From: Chitinophaga sp. CF418
GTDB taxonomy: Bacteria > Bacteroidota > Bacteroidia > Chitinophagales > Chitinophagaceae
Direction of reading: 5' to 3'
DNA: 64,000 bases
Assembly: GCF_900142925.1 (NCBI RefSeq)
Contig: NZ_FRCN01000020.1
Span: forward strand, 1 to 64,000
Shown here one piece after another: positions 51,408 through 60,671 of the stretch. Every line of letters starts with the position of its first letter. Within the stretch, counting starts at the first letter, position 1. The notes under the pieces were generated by a model. It was not told the DNA's origin. It made no database searches and was given only the letters and a program-made list of their open reading frames with translations. Position numbers and translations under genes: made by a program.

Positions 51408-54400
51408 ATGAATTCTAAAGTTCATACCGGCATCACGTTCCAATTAAATGGTACCAGGCGTTATACCGGTACCAGAACGTTCTCCTATATAATGTTTGCA
51501 CTACTGCTTAGCGTCTGTTCAGTCTTTTCTGCAAGTGCGCAAAAGATTACCCTCACAGCAAAAGCACAGCCGCTTACAAATGTTTTGCAGGAAATTCGCA
51601 AACAGAGCAGCTATGCCTTTATTTATGATGCCGATGCAAAGACACTGGCACGTCCCGTTACGCTCAACGTAAGCCAGAAAGATATCATGGAAGTCTTACC
51701 CCTGCTTTTCCAAAACCAGCCGCTGGAGTACAAAATTAACGGGAAGATTATTTCCATAATGGTCAAAAAAAGCAGAACAAAAGGCAAACAGCAGCCAGTA
51801 AAGGGATATGTAATGGATTCCCTGGGCAGGCCAATCCAAAACGTATCGGTCCGTGTAAAAGGGACAAACCTGGTAACGGTAACAGACAACTTGGGTGCAT
51901 TTTCCTTTTCGGAAGTACCTGAAGGAGCTTTACTTCAGTTTAGCCTCATCGGGTTTGGTTTTGCTGAAGTCGCAGCAAACTTTAATGAAATGAAAGTAAC
52001 GCTCAGGCTTCAGCCAGAAACCCTGGCAGAAGTCAACATCAATGTCAGCACCGGTTATCAGCAGATACCCAAAGACAGGGCTACCGGTTCTTATGCATTG
52101 ATCGACAACCAGCAGCTCAACCGCCGGGTCTCCACCGGGATCATTGACCGCCTGGAAGGTATCACCACCGGTATGCTGTTCAACAGCAATCCAGTTGGTG
52201 CTGGTGTGCGCTCCAACATCTCTATAAGAGGGACTAGTACCATCTTTGCGAACGACAAGCCACTCATCGTTCTGGATAATTTCGAATACAATGGGGATAT
52301 CAATAACATCAACCCCAACGACATTGAAAACATTACTGTACTCAAAGATGCCGCAGCAGCTTCCATCTGGGGTGCCCGGTCTGGAAATGGGGTAATTGTG
52401 ATCACCACAAAGAAAGGAAGCCTGCGCACTGCCCCTGCCATTAACCTCAACGCTAACCTAACTATCGGTAATAAGCCTGATCTGTTTTATTCCAGGGGGC
52501 TTGGGCCTGCCGATTACATCGAACTTGAACGTTTTCTATTTTCCAGAAATTTTTACGACAGTTCCATCAGCAGTGCGCAAATGCCAGCGTTAACACCTGC
52601 CGTAGAGCTCATGGTCCTCAACCGGGCAGGTAAACTCTCCAACGCAGACCTGGAAACGCAACTGAATGCATTAAAGGCACATGATGTAAGAAACGATATG
52701 CTGAAATACCTGTATCAGAACAGCAGTAACCAGCAATATGCGTTGAACATAAGTGGTGGAACCAACCAGCAACGCTATTACGTTTCTGGCGGTTATGACC
52801 GCAACCTGTCCAATTCGAAAGGAGACAAATACGAACGCATTACCCTGAATGCCAGCAATACCTATAATCTGCTGAAAGACCGGCTCAACCTGACTACTTC
52901 CGTTATTTATACCGGAACAAAAAACACTGCAAACAGTTCTGGTGTCTATTATTCAGACAAACTAATTTTATATCCATATGCTCGGCTGGCAGACGACCAG
53001 GGTAACAGCCTGGCTATTCCCAAACTGAGAACCCTGTTTACAGATACCGTTGGAAAAGGAAGACTCCTGGACTGGTTATACCGCCCAATAGATGAAATCA
53101 AACTGGCTGATAACACTTCCGATCAAACCAATTACCTGTTGAATGTCGAGGCGCGTTACAAAATCCTAAAAAGCTTATCGACAGAAGTGAAATACCAGTA
53201 TGGCAAAACCGTTATCCTTGACAGAAACCTGCGCAGCCAGCAAACCTACTATACACGCGATCTGATCAATCGCTACAGCTCCATCAACCAGAGCACTGGT
53301 GCAGTTACACGTAGAATTCCACTGGGGGGCATCCTTGATCTGACCAGTGGTACTGCTAAAACACAGAACCTCAGGTTCCAGGCCAACTATGCAAACAATT
53401 GGGCAGCCAAGCATGAGCTCAATGCCATTGCAGGTTACGAGATCCGCGATTATGGTACCGATCGTAACGGCAATCGTTTTTATGGTTATAACGACGAATT
53501 CGCCACACAAACGGATGTAGATTACCTCACGTTTTTCCCGATCATTTACGGCACAGCTACTTTAAGAATCCCCTCTGGCAGGTTCCTATCAGCAACTTCC
53601 AATCGCAACAGGTCTTACTATGCGAATGCCTCTTATAGCTACCTGCAGCGTTATACACTAAGTGCAAGCGCACGTAAGGACGAAAGCAACCTCTTTGGGG
53701 TCAACACCAACCAGAAAGGCGTTCCGCTTTGGTCAACAGGGCTAAAATGGGATATAGAAAAAGAAAAGTTCTTTAAAGTCTCCTGGATATCACAGCTGCA
53801 TTTGCGTGCAACCTATGGGTATAATGGAAACGTTGACCAGAACGTAACTGCTTATCTAACTGGCTTAAACCGAACAGATAATGGCTTGGGGAAAACTTAT
53901 ACAGATATTACCAATCCGCCCAATACAAACCTGCGCTGGGAGAAAATCCGAATGACCAACCTGGGCGTAGATTTCTCCGTACTGAACAAAAGATTAAGCG
54001 GCAGTATTGAATATTACGACAAAAAGGGAACAGATATCATGGGTGATGCCACCCTGGCGCCTTCGGCTGGACTGTCTACCTTTCGCGGGAACACGGCCAA
54101 TATCAAAGGAAATGGTTGGGACCTCACGCTCAATTCAATCAATACCACCGGTCAACTCAAATGGAATACCATGTTCCTGTTCAGTTATGCCAAGACCTCA
54201 GTATCAAAATATTTGCGGCAAACTACAGCTTTGAGCAGCTATGTAACCGGAGGTGACGACAACCCGATTGAGGGGAGACCCCTATTTGCGATATACAGCT
54301 ACCGTTGGGCAGGATTAAGCAATACCGGAGAACCACAAGGATACCTGGACGGCATACCAAGTACTGCTTACAACAGCATTGCCAATTCTACTGACTTGAG

Positions 54401-54911
54401 CAATATGGTTTATCATGGCCCGGCCAATCCCACAACCTTTGGTAGCCTGATGAATACGTTCAGCTGGAAACAACTTTCACTGTCCTTTAACCTGATCTAT
54501 AAATTCGGTTTTTACTTCAAACGTCCATCACTCAATAGTTACGCCCTTATTAACGGGCTTTTTTCAACGGGAGATATCGAATACGCACAAAGGTGGCAGA
54601 AACCTGGGGATGAAGCCAGTACCAATGTACCGGCACTCCTTTATCCCACCAATCAAACCCGTGATGACTTTTATCAGAACACGGCGATCATCGTAGAAAA
54701 AGGGGACCACATTCGTTTTCAGGACCTGCAGCTGGGTTACCGCCTGGGCCGGGACATCCTGAGAAAACTGCCGGTAAGCAGTATTGAAGTTTACGGTTAT
54801 ATGAACAACATTGGTTTGTTGTGGCGCGCAAACAAATATGGGATTGATCCCGATGTCAGTGGCCTACCCAAACCACGAACCTACGCTTTCGGATTAAAAA
54901 TTGGAATGTAG
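51408..54911 (+). CDS. SusC/RagA-family TonB-dependent transporter with STN signalling domain, locus 2
   Basis: A 1167-residue outer-membrane transporter. A signal peptide (about 1-45) leads to an STN domain (about 47-118, ITLTAKAQPLTNVLQEIRKQ) that contacts FecR, then a carboxypeptidase-regulatory-like domain (about 127-205, KGYVMDSLGRPIQNVSV), a plug (about 225-340, with NRRVSTGIIDRLEGI) and the barrel ending in LKIGM. The TonB-box region is STGYQQIPKDRATGSY, less canonical than in locus 1. The ligand is unknown; the linked peptide-processing operon suggests a peptide or metallophore-like molecule as one option. Confidence 0.95.
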   Translation: MNSKVHTGITFQLNGTRRYTGTRTFSYIMFALLLSVCSVFSASAQKITLTAKAQPLTNVLQEIRKQSSYAFIYDADAKTLARPVTLNVSQKDIMEVLPLLFQNQPLEYKINGKIISIMVKKSRTKGKQQPVKGYVMDSLGRPIQNVSVRVKGTNLVTVTDNLGAFSFSEVPEGALLQFSLIGFGFAEVAANFNEMKVTLRLQPETLAEVNINVSTGYQQIPKDRATGSYALIDNQQLNRRVSTGIIDRLEGITTGMLFNSNPVGAGVRSNISIRGTSTIFANDKPLIVLDNFEYNGDINNINPNDIENITVLKDAAAASIWGARSGNGVIVITTKKGSLRTAPAINLNANLTIGNKPDLFYSRGLGPADYIELERFLFSRNFYDSSISSAQMPALTPAVELMVLNRAGKLSNADLETQLNALKAHDVRNDMLKYLYQNSSNQQYALNISGGTNQQRYYVSGGYDRNLSNSKGDKYERITLNASNTYNLLKDRLNLTTSVIYTGTKNTANSSGVYYSDKLILYPYARLADDQGNSLAIPKLRTLFTDTVGKGRLLDWLYRPIDEIKLADNTSDQTNYLLNVEARYKILKSLSTEVKYQYGKTVILDRNLRSQQTYYTRDLINRYSSINQSTGAVTRRIPLGGILDLTSGTAKTQNLRFQANYANNWAAKHELNAIAGYEIRDYGTDRNGNRFYGYNDEFATQTDVDYLTFFPIIYGTATLRIPSGRFLSATSNRNRSYYANASYSYLQRYTLSASARKDESNLFGVNTNQKGVPLWSTGLKWDIEKEKFFKVSWISQLHLRATYGYNGNVDQNVTAYLTGLNRTDNGLGKTYTDITNPPNTNLRWEKIRMTNLGVDFSVLNKRLSGSIEYYDKKGTDIMGDATLAPSAGLSTFRGNTANIKGNGWDLTLNSINTTGQLKWNTMFLFSYAKTSVSKYLRQTTALSSYVTGGDDNPIEGRPLFAIYSYRWAGLSNTGEPQGYLDGIPSTAYNSIANSTDLSNMVYHGPANPTTFGSLMNTFSWKQLSLSFNLIYKFGFYFKRPSLNSYALINGLFSTGDIEYAQRWQKPGDEASTNVPALLYPTNQTRDDFYQNTAIIVEKGDHIRFQDLQLGYRLGRDILRKLPVSSIEVYGYMNNIGLLWRANKYGIDPDVSGLPKPRTYAFGLKIGM

Positions 54912-54930
54912 TACAGTTTACAAAAAGAAG

Positions 54931-56310
54931 ATGAAAAACCTTATACACCTCATGTTGGCTATTTTACTAACCAGTACGGCCTCATGTACAAAAGAATTTC
55001 TGGAAAAAAAGCCCAATAAAATGTTGATCACACCATCTACACTTGCTGATTACTGGTCCCTGCTGGACAACAGGGAGATCATGAACCGGACACCTGGTAT
55101 GGGACAGTTATCCAGCGATGATCAGTTTTTCCTGTATGCCAATTACCAAACCCAAACTTTGGCCATCAGGAACATATACACCTGGAACAAGGAAATATAC
55201 GACAACACCGATCCGGGAAATGACTGGAGAACTGGCTACAACCGGGTATTTTATGCAAACTGTGTGCTGGAAGGCCTGCAAACAATTAACAGAACCGCCG
55301 GGAACCAAACAGAATGGGACAACATTAAAGGTGCAGCGCTCTTTTTCCGGGCGCAGTCCTTTTATGACCTGGTTGAGATTTTTGGCAAACCCTATTCACA
55401 GACTGCTGCTACGGATCTAGGGATACCTTTGCGCCTTAGTCCTAATCTTGAAGAGATTTCCAAACGCGCAACCTTACAACAGAGCTACGATCAGGTTATT
55501 TCAGACTTGAACAGCGCAAAGAATTTGGTCCCTGCTGTTTTGGACAGCTATACAGCAAGGCCTGCAAAACCTGCTGTATATGCATTATTGGCAAGAATTT
55601 ACCTGAACATGGGTGATTATACCAAAGCAGAAAATTATGCAGACAGCTGTTTGGCGATATATAACAAGCTTTTGGATTACAATACGCTTACGCTCAGCTC
55701 CACTGCTCCATTTGGCACCATAGAGCATCCGGAAATTATTTTTCAAACAATGACCCCAAACTCTTTACCATTGATCAGCAGGGCAAATACCCTGATAGAT
55801 ACACTCTTGTTGAAGTCCTACCCCACCAATGACCTGAGACCAGCAGCATTTTTCAGAACCAATCCTGCTGGTGCTTATTATTTCAAGGGAAGCTATACCA
55901 AATTTTCAGCACCATTCAGCGGATTGGCTACAGACGAAATGTACCTGATCAGAGCAGAAGGAAGAGCACGCAGAGGAGAAACCAGCCTGGCCATGCAGGA
56001 TATCAACCTGCTGCTTTCTTACCGGTTTAAGAAAAACACGAATGGAACCAGCACCTACGTAAACCAAACAGCCGCTACATCAAAACAAGCATTGGATATT
56101 ATTTTGGCAGAACGCAGGAAAGAACTTGTGTTTCGCGGCCTGCGCTGGTTGGACCTTAGAAGGTTGAACAGGGAACCCGATCGCCAGGTTACTTTACGCA
56201 GGCTATTAAATGGAACGGAATATAAATTGGAACCAAATTCACCACTTTATGTTTTCCCAATACCGTCCTTAGAGATCAGCATTTCCGGTCTCCAGCAAAA
56301 TGAACGATAA
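54931..56310 (+). CDS. SusD/RagB-family surface lipoprotein, locus 2
   Basis: A 459-residue lipoprotein with lipobox LLTSTASCTKEF (Cys at about 19). It is shorter than the locus 1 SusD, but keeps the helical SusD fold and the C-terminal TDEMYLIRAEGRARRGETSL and AERRKELVFRGLRWLDLRR motifs. The open frame begins upstream at 54901 inside the SusC end, but ATG at 54931 (MKNLIHLML) gives the signal peptide. It should form the lid of the preceding SusC. Confidence 0.93.
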   Translation: MKNLIHLMLAILLTSTASCTKEFLEKKPNKMLITPSTLADYWSLLDNREIMNRTPGMGQLSSDDQFFLYANYQTQTLAIRNIYTWNKEIYDNTDPGNDWRTGYNRVFYANCVLEGLQTINRTAGNQTEWDNIKGAALFFRAQSFYDLVEIFGKPYSQTAATDLGIPLRLSPNLEEISKRATLQQSYDQVISDLNSAKNLVPAVLDSYTARPAKPAVYALLARIYLNMGDYTKAENYADSCLAIYNKLLDYNTLTLSSTAPFGTIEHPEIIFQTMTPNSLPLISRANTLIDTLLLKSYPTNDLRPAAFFRTNPAGAYYFKGSYTKFSAPFSGLATDEMYLIRAEGRARRGETSLAMQDINLLLSYRFKKNTNGTSTYVNQTAATSKQALDIILAERRKELVFRGLRWLDLRRLNREPDRQVTLRRLLNGTEYKLEPNSPLYVFPIPSLEISISGLQQNER

Positions 56311-56334
56311 ATTAGCATTAGATAGAAATAGATT

Positions 56335-57888
56335 ATGAAGACAATGAAATTTAAAATTAAAACAACAACATTGTTTGTACTGACTGCACTGCTTCTCAGC
56401 AATCAATCCTATGCGCAAACAACCAGATCCAAGTTAAAAGAAACCCAAACGGCAAGTATTACAATTGCATTTCCAAAAGATTCCGGTTACGATAGCTTAC
56501 AAGTTGAATTTTGGAAAGAATATTTATCACACGGCGAAAAACTTGTGCTTACAAAATCAGGTAGTCTTAGTCCTGGACAAAACGCTGTTATAAATATTTC
56601 GGAGATCAACAAAACAGGATATTTTATCATTCAAGCTTTTAAGGGCAAAGGGGACTACGACTACTTTTCCTATTTTCCCTTAAACCCAGGTGACCACGCC
56701 AGTATCCAGGTAAAGGATCATAAACTACTCTTTTCAGGCAAAGGTTCAGAAAAAATGAATATCGTATATGAACTAGCCTTACTCAAACAAAATCTCGACG
56801 AAAGTTACAAGCCAAGACTATCGAAACAGGGCGAGTACCGATATCCTAGCGAAACGCTAAAATGGACTTATAATTACCTAAATCAACCACTGGACTCCCT
56901 GCTAAACCTTAAATTACAACACCTGGAGAAAAAGCGCCAAGGAATAACCTTACAAGAATATAACACCCTGAAAGCAAATATTATAACTCTGGATTATTTC
57001 AATCGATTCAATAAGTTTGGAAAGTCCCTGCATTTATCTGCTTCACCCAAGCAAGATAGCCTTGTTGCTGCGCCTTTTTTCAAGGACCTATACAATACGT
57101 ACCTGAAAAACCTATCATTTCCTGAATTACCGCAAGAAATAATAACCTATTGTCCATACTATTCAGACTATGTCTCATCCAGAATAATACTCGAAAAAAA
57201 GCTGGATACCAGCGTCCCCAATGAACGACTACAGTTTTTTTTATCCAAAGTCAAAGCGCTCGCTCCCCAGCTTCGCGACAAAATATTAACAGAAAATCTG
57301 CTGTATAGATTATACCGGACGCCCGACGGAATTGATAGTACATTTTATGCCCAGGCAACGCAAACCATTACTACACCAAAGTATCTAAAATTACTGGTAG
57401 CTCAGAGAAACAACGTTACAACAGGGAAACCGGCTTATGATTTTACGCTCGAAGACACACAAGGCAAGCTAGTCAAGCTAAGTGATTTTAAGAATAAGGT
57501 AGTATTCCTGGATTTCTGGTTTACAGGTTGTTTTGGCTGTAATTCGTACTACGAAAATACTTTATCAAAAATAGAGGAACATTATAAGGGAAGCCAGGAT
57601 ATTGTAATCATCTCCGTTTGTATAGATAAGGATAAGAAAAACTGGCTGACCAGTGTTGCACAAAATCGGTATGCCAGTCCGGATGGTATCAATCTATACA
57701 CCCAGGGAAAAGGTTCCAGCCATGAGCTAATTCAGCATTATAACATTATGGGATATCCTACATTGATCATCATAGATAAAGAAGTGACAATCCGGAATAT
57801 TAATGGGGATGTTAAAAAATGGTCCGTAGAAAAAACTATCGGTTACCTGGATGGCCTGATCAAAAAACGAAATTTAGGTCAACGTTAA
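56335..57888 (+). CDS. Exported thioredoxin-fold (TlpA-like) protein
   Basis: A 517-residue protein with a signal peptide (about 1-28, ending SYAQT). The first about 350 residues are a helical and beta domain of the DUF4369-like kind found before TlpA domains in Bacteroidota. The thioredoxin domain (about 365-510) has the redox motif C399-F-G-C402 in FLDFWFTGCFGCNSYY, and a cis-Pro in MGYPTLIIID. It likely reduces or rearranges disulfides in the periplasm or at the surface. It ends the SusCD operon and is convergent with genes for two Cys-containing exported peptides and MauE, so disulfide chemistry may be a shared theme. Confidence 0.88.
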   Translation: MKTMKFKIKTTTLFVLTALLLSNQSYAQTTRSKLKETQTASITIAFPKDSGYDSLQVEFWKEYLSHGEKLVLTKSGSLSPGQNAVINISEINKTGYFIIQAFKGKGDYDYFSYFPLNPGDHASIQVKDHKLLFSGKGSEKMNIVYELALLKQNLDESYKPRLSKQGEYRYPSETLKWTYNYLNQPLDSLLNLKLQHLEKKRQGITLQEYNTLKANIITLDYFNRFNKFGKSLHLSASPKQDSLVAAPFFKDLYNTYLKNLSFPELPQEIITYCPYYSDYVSSRIILEKKLDTSVPNERLQFFLSKVKALAPQLRDKILTENLLYRLYRTPDGIDSTFYAQATQTITTPKYLKLLVAQRNNVTTGKPAYDFTLEDTQGKLVKLSDFKNKVVFLDFWFTGCFGCNSYYENTLSKIEEHYKGSQDIVIISVCIDKDKKNWLTSVAQNRYASPDGINLYTQGKGSSHELIQHYNIMGYPTLIIIDKEVTIRNINGDVKKWSVEKTIGYLDGLIKKRNLGQR

Positions 57889-57910
57889 GTTTAATTGATT
57901 AAGTAAACTG

Positions 57911-57952
57911 ACTAAGGTGTCTGAACAGATCAGACACCTTAGTTTCTTTTTA
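57911..57952 (+). terminator. Terminator of locus 2
   Basis: ACTAAGGTGTCTG pairs perfectly with CAGACACCTTAGT around a seven-base loop, followed by TTCTTTTTA on the plus strand. Confidence 0.88.
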
Positions 57953-58192
57953 GGGCTCAATTTCCGTATATACCCCTTCAATACGCAATCTGGAATGATT
58001 CGGCAATTCCAGGTAAGCACAAGTGAACTCTGGGATGTCAAGGCATGTCCAGTCCACCCCTTTTACACCAGGTATCGGAGTTGTATCTGTAGGAGTAAAA
58101 TAATAATCTCCAGGAGCATGAGATGTGGCGGCTATTGAACCAACACCAATAACAGAAAATAGCGCAATTAATGCAAGTTTGATCTTTTTCAT
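57950..58192 (-). CDS. DUF6520-family exported peptide, copy 2
   Basis: An 80-residue protein with a Sec-type signal (MKKIKLALIALFSVIGVGSI) and a mature part of about 57 residues opening HAPGDYYFTPTD. It has two Cys (C50 in VDWTC and C58 in FTCAYLE), spaced as in copy 1, and an Arg-rich IEG/VYTEI end. Members of this group often neighbour MauE-like genes in Bacteroidota. Here it is the last gene of the LanB operon. It could be a substrate of the dehydratase or an independent surface peptide; the signal peptide speaks for an exported disulfide peptide. Confidence 0.78.
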   Translation of the reverse strand: MKKIKLALIALFSVIGVGSIAATSHAPGDYYFTPTDTTPIPGVKGVDWTCLDIPEFTCAYLELPNHSRLRIEGVYTEIEP

Positions 58193-58283
58193 AAACTATG
58201 ATTTAGAATAATAAATTACCGGTGGCTTTTTTGAAAGTACAGGAGCCGATAACAACCTGCGTAGGTGTTAACAGAGTAACTTA

Positions 58284-58310
58284 GATCTGGGAGCAATACA
58301 CTCCCAGATC
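58284..58310 (-). terminator. Hairpin between the DUF6520 paralogues
   Basis: GATCTGGGAG pairs perfectly with CTCCCAGATC around a seven-base loop. No T tract follows on the minus strand, so it may stabilise the upstream mRNA or partly attenuate the second copy. Confidence 0.55.
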
Positions 58311-58317
58311 CATTTAA

Positions 58318-58551
58318 TTAAAGGTCAATATAACCTCCTACTATACGTGTCCTTGGTCCACTTTGCTCTTCAAGATAAGCACATGTGGCGTTTTGGTTAT
58401 CGCCACAAGTGAAATCTTCACCTTTAATACCAAGTGGAGAACCACCTGTTGGAGTTGCATAATAATCACCAGGTGCATGCGTCGTGGCAGCAATAGAGCC
58501 TACACCGATGACAGAAAATAGCGCAATGAATGCGAGCTTAATCTTTTTCAT
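58318..58551 (-). CDS. DUF6520-family exported peptide, copy 1
   Basis: A 77-residue paralogue of copy 2. The signal sequences are almost identical (one substitution in the first 20 residues), then HAPGDYYATPTG, C49 in EDFTC and C57 in ATCAYLE. The mature parts differ more than the signals, mostly in the loop between GVKG/GIKG and the second Cys. Part of the minus-strand operon LanB, LanKC-like, MauE. A tandem duplication explains the pair; faster change in the mature part suggests the mature peptide is the variable functional unit. Confidence 0.78.
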   Translation of the reverse strand: MKKIKLAFIALFSVIGVGSIAATTHAPGDYYATPTGGSPLGIKGEDFTCGDNQNATCAYLEEQSGPRTRIVGGYIDL

Positions 58552-58672
58552 AAAATCTGTTTTATTAGTTTAAAAATTGAATACCAGTGGCTTTTTTCAG
58601 ACAGGAGCCCCACAAACCTGTATCCACGTGAATAGCTTATTGAATATTCGATGCGAATAGGAATACTTTATA

Positions 58673-59131
58673 TTAGCTTCCTGTATTTAGGATCGCCTCC
58701 CTGCCTTTTGTGTAATTGGCCTTTCCCAGCATCACGATCAGCCCCAGAATCCCGATAAATACAAAATAAAGGTTGAACCACAAGTGCTCCTGCCAATCCA
58801 TCTTCCGGATTACACCACCGCATGCGCAGGGCACGGCGCCATAATAATTGGACAACACCAACTTGATATAAATAGTAAAGGCCACCATTAACACCAATGA
58901 TAAAAGAAGCCCATACAATCGTGTAATCCTGAAAAGTAGCAGGCCGGCTGCAGTCAGCTCTATTGCTGGCAAGCCCCACACCAATAGCATCGTCCATTTG
59001 TCATCAAAGGGTTGTAGATTGATAGACCAGACGAATTTTTCAAAATCCAGGAGTTTACTGATTGCTGCATAGAAAAAAAGTGCAACAAAACTATAGCAGA
59101 TGAGATCTAGCATCGTTTCTTTCCATTTCAT
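58673..59131 (-). CDS. MauE/DoxX-family redox-associated membrane protein
   Basis: A 152-residue inner-membrane protein with four hydrophobic segments. Between segments three and four it has VPCACGGVIRKMDWQEHLWF, the CxCGG motif of MauE-like proteins. MauE supports formation of disulfides or of a thioether-crosslinked cofactor in methylamine dehydrogenase. Encoded 12 bases after the LanKC-like gene and upstream of the DUF6520 pair, so it may keep their cysteines in the right state. Confidence 0.87.
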   Translation of the reverse strand: MKWKETMLDLICYSFVALFFYAAISKLLDFEKFVWSINLQPFDDKWTMLLVWGLPAIELTAAGLLLFRITRLYGLLLSLVLMVAFTIYIKLVLSNYYGAVPCACGGVIRKMDWQEHLWFNLYFVFIGILGLIVMLGKANYTKGREAILNTGS

Positions 59132-59143
59132 AACGCGATGTAT

Positions 59144-60499
59144 TTAAGGTTTTGGTAAGTTGTATTGCAGTGAAGCAATTTCTGTTGTCACTAAACTGCT
59201 GAACGTTTCAAGTGAAGGCCGTTTTTCTGCAGACCAATCAACGGCCTTTATAACAAGTCCTGTTAAGGACTGGCTTCTGGTTACCTGGCCCAGTATTTCT
59301 GCAGTTTCAGCTGGATCGTCCTTTATGGTTTCTATCGGATGCTTACCGGTAAGCATAAATACCAGCACCGCCCCCAAAGAGTATAGGTCATCACTGGCAT
59401 CTGGAACTGCGTAGCAGCGTTGTTGTGGCGAAATATAACCGGCGATCCCTTGCCCGAATGGCGGTCCGCTTTGTTGCAGCCGCGTGGTATAGGCCAGTTC
59501 CAGATCAATTAAAAAAACCTTTTCATCTTCAGCAACAATGATATTGTCCACATTGAGGTCCCGGTGAAGAAAGCCTGCATTGTGCAGGCGCTGTATTGTC
59601 TGCAGTATTTTAAGAAAAATCACCAGCAAATGCGACCTGGATTGAGTAGAGAGATCCTTCCAGCAACAGTCTCTTTTTTCTTCGTAAATCTTTCTGCGCA
59701 AGCTACTGCCCTCCAGGTATTCCAGCACCAGGTAAGCGGATTCCTTTTTATAAATGAGATCAAGAGCCCGGTTGGATATCTTTAGTGGCGCAATTTCTTT
59801 TAGCACCCGGTACTGCCATTCTAACCTGTCGATCATGTCCCTGCCATAGAAATCGTCGAAAGCATGCCGTTTACCATGTTTAATGAGGCACGGGGTACAA
59901 CTGAACCTGTGCATGTTTATGCCCCTGAAAGTATCGCCTTTAGGTAATCTCCTTAGTAGCTTAACCAGCACATATGACCAGTCAATCAGGCGTGGATGAT
60001 TTGCTCTTTTAATGATACCAGGAGTATCCTTTGGCCTTAGTTTCATTTCTCCATTACTGTAAAATAGAGGCGAAACATAGCTGATCCGTCCTACCTGAAG
60101 CATCCCGGGAACCTCGGGCCCGTAAATCCCTGAAACGATACGTTCAATATCATCAAGAATGAGCTTTGTCTCTGATCTGCTTTTACAATAAATGGTAATA
60201 AACCTGCCTACATTTTCAAGACCTGCACCGTACCCGTTAAAAACACTGACCGTGTAATTGTCTTTCAGCACATCAAAGTCTACCCTGTGGCGCCACAAAA
60301 GCGGCAATACCCGGTCAAGTAACGGTCCTGCAGACAAAATACGTGTAGACAAATAGATGGTGTAGGGGCTTTCCTTTCCTGAACCTATGCGATACCACTT
60401 GCCTTGTTGTTGAAAAACAAAATCATGAAATCTAAGCACACTGCCAAAGTCTATAAGGGAAACGTCTCTGTTTACACTTTTAATTTCCGGGTCAACCAT
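59144..60499 (-). CDS. LanKC-like protein: N-terminal lyase-like and kinase domains, no cyclase
   Basis: A 451-residue protein. The N-terminal about 200 residues resemble the lyase-type domain of class III/IV lanthionine synthetases: YTIYLSTRILSAGPLLDRVL, FNGYGAGLENVGRFITIY and GIYGPEVPG. A kinase domain follows (HRDLNVDN catalytic loop at about 312-319, LIDLELA in place of DFG, as in LanKC). The protein ends after the kinase, where a full LanKC would go on for about 400 residues with the zinc cyclase. ATG at 60499 (MVDPEIKSVN) fits the family; an in-frame ATG at 60577 would add 26 residues. It could phosphorylate Ser/Thr in a peptide or regulate the pathway. Confidence 0.8.
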   Translation of the reverse strand: MVDPEIKSVNRDVSLIDFGSVLRFHDFVFQQQGKWYRIGSGKESPYTIYLSTRILSAGPLLDRVLPLLWRHRVDFDVLKDNYTVSVFNGYGAGLENVGRFITIYCKSRSETKLILDDIERIVSGIYGPEVPGMLQVGRISYVSPLFYSNGEMKLRPKDTPGIIKRANHPRLIDWSYVLVKLLRRLPKGDTFRGINMHRFSCTPCLIKHGKRHAFDDFYGRDMIDRLEWQYRVLKEIAPLKISNRALDLIYKKESAYLVLEYLEGSSLRRKIYEEKRDCCWKDLSTQSRSHLLVIFLKILQTIQRLHNAGFLHRDLNVDNIIVAEDEKVFLIDLELAYTTRLQQSGPPFGQGIAGYISPQQRCYAVPDASDDLYSLGAVLVFMLTGKHPIETIKDDPAETAEILGQVTRSQSLTGLVIKAVDWSAEKRPSLETFSSLVTTEIASLQYNLPKP

Positions 60500-60671
60500 A
60501 AAAAATAAATTAGAAATGAGTGATAAGCGTAGAGCTATTTTTACCAAACTACTGTTTACTTCCTTTCGTTGACTCAAAACTAAATCAAGGGATTATTCTA
60601 AAATGGATAAATTCCAGAACCTGCTCATTTTTGGTGATAATGTGTAATTCCTGCTTAAAAATGACCCTATG

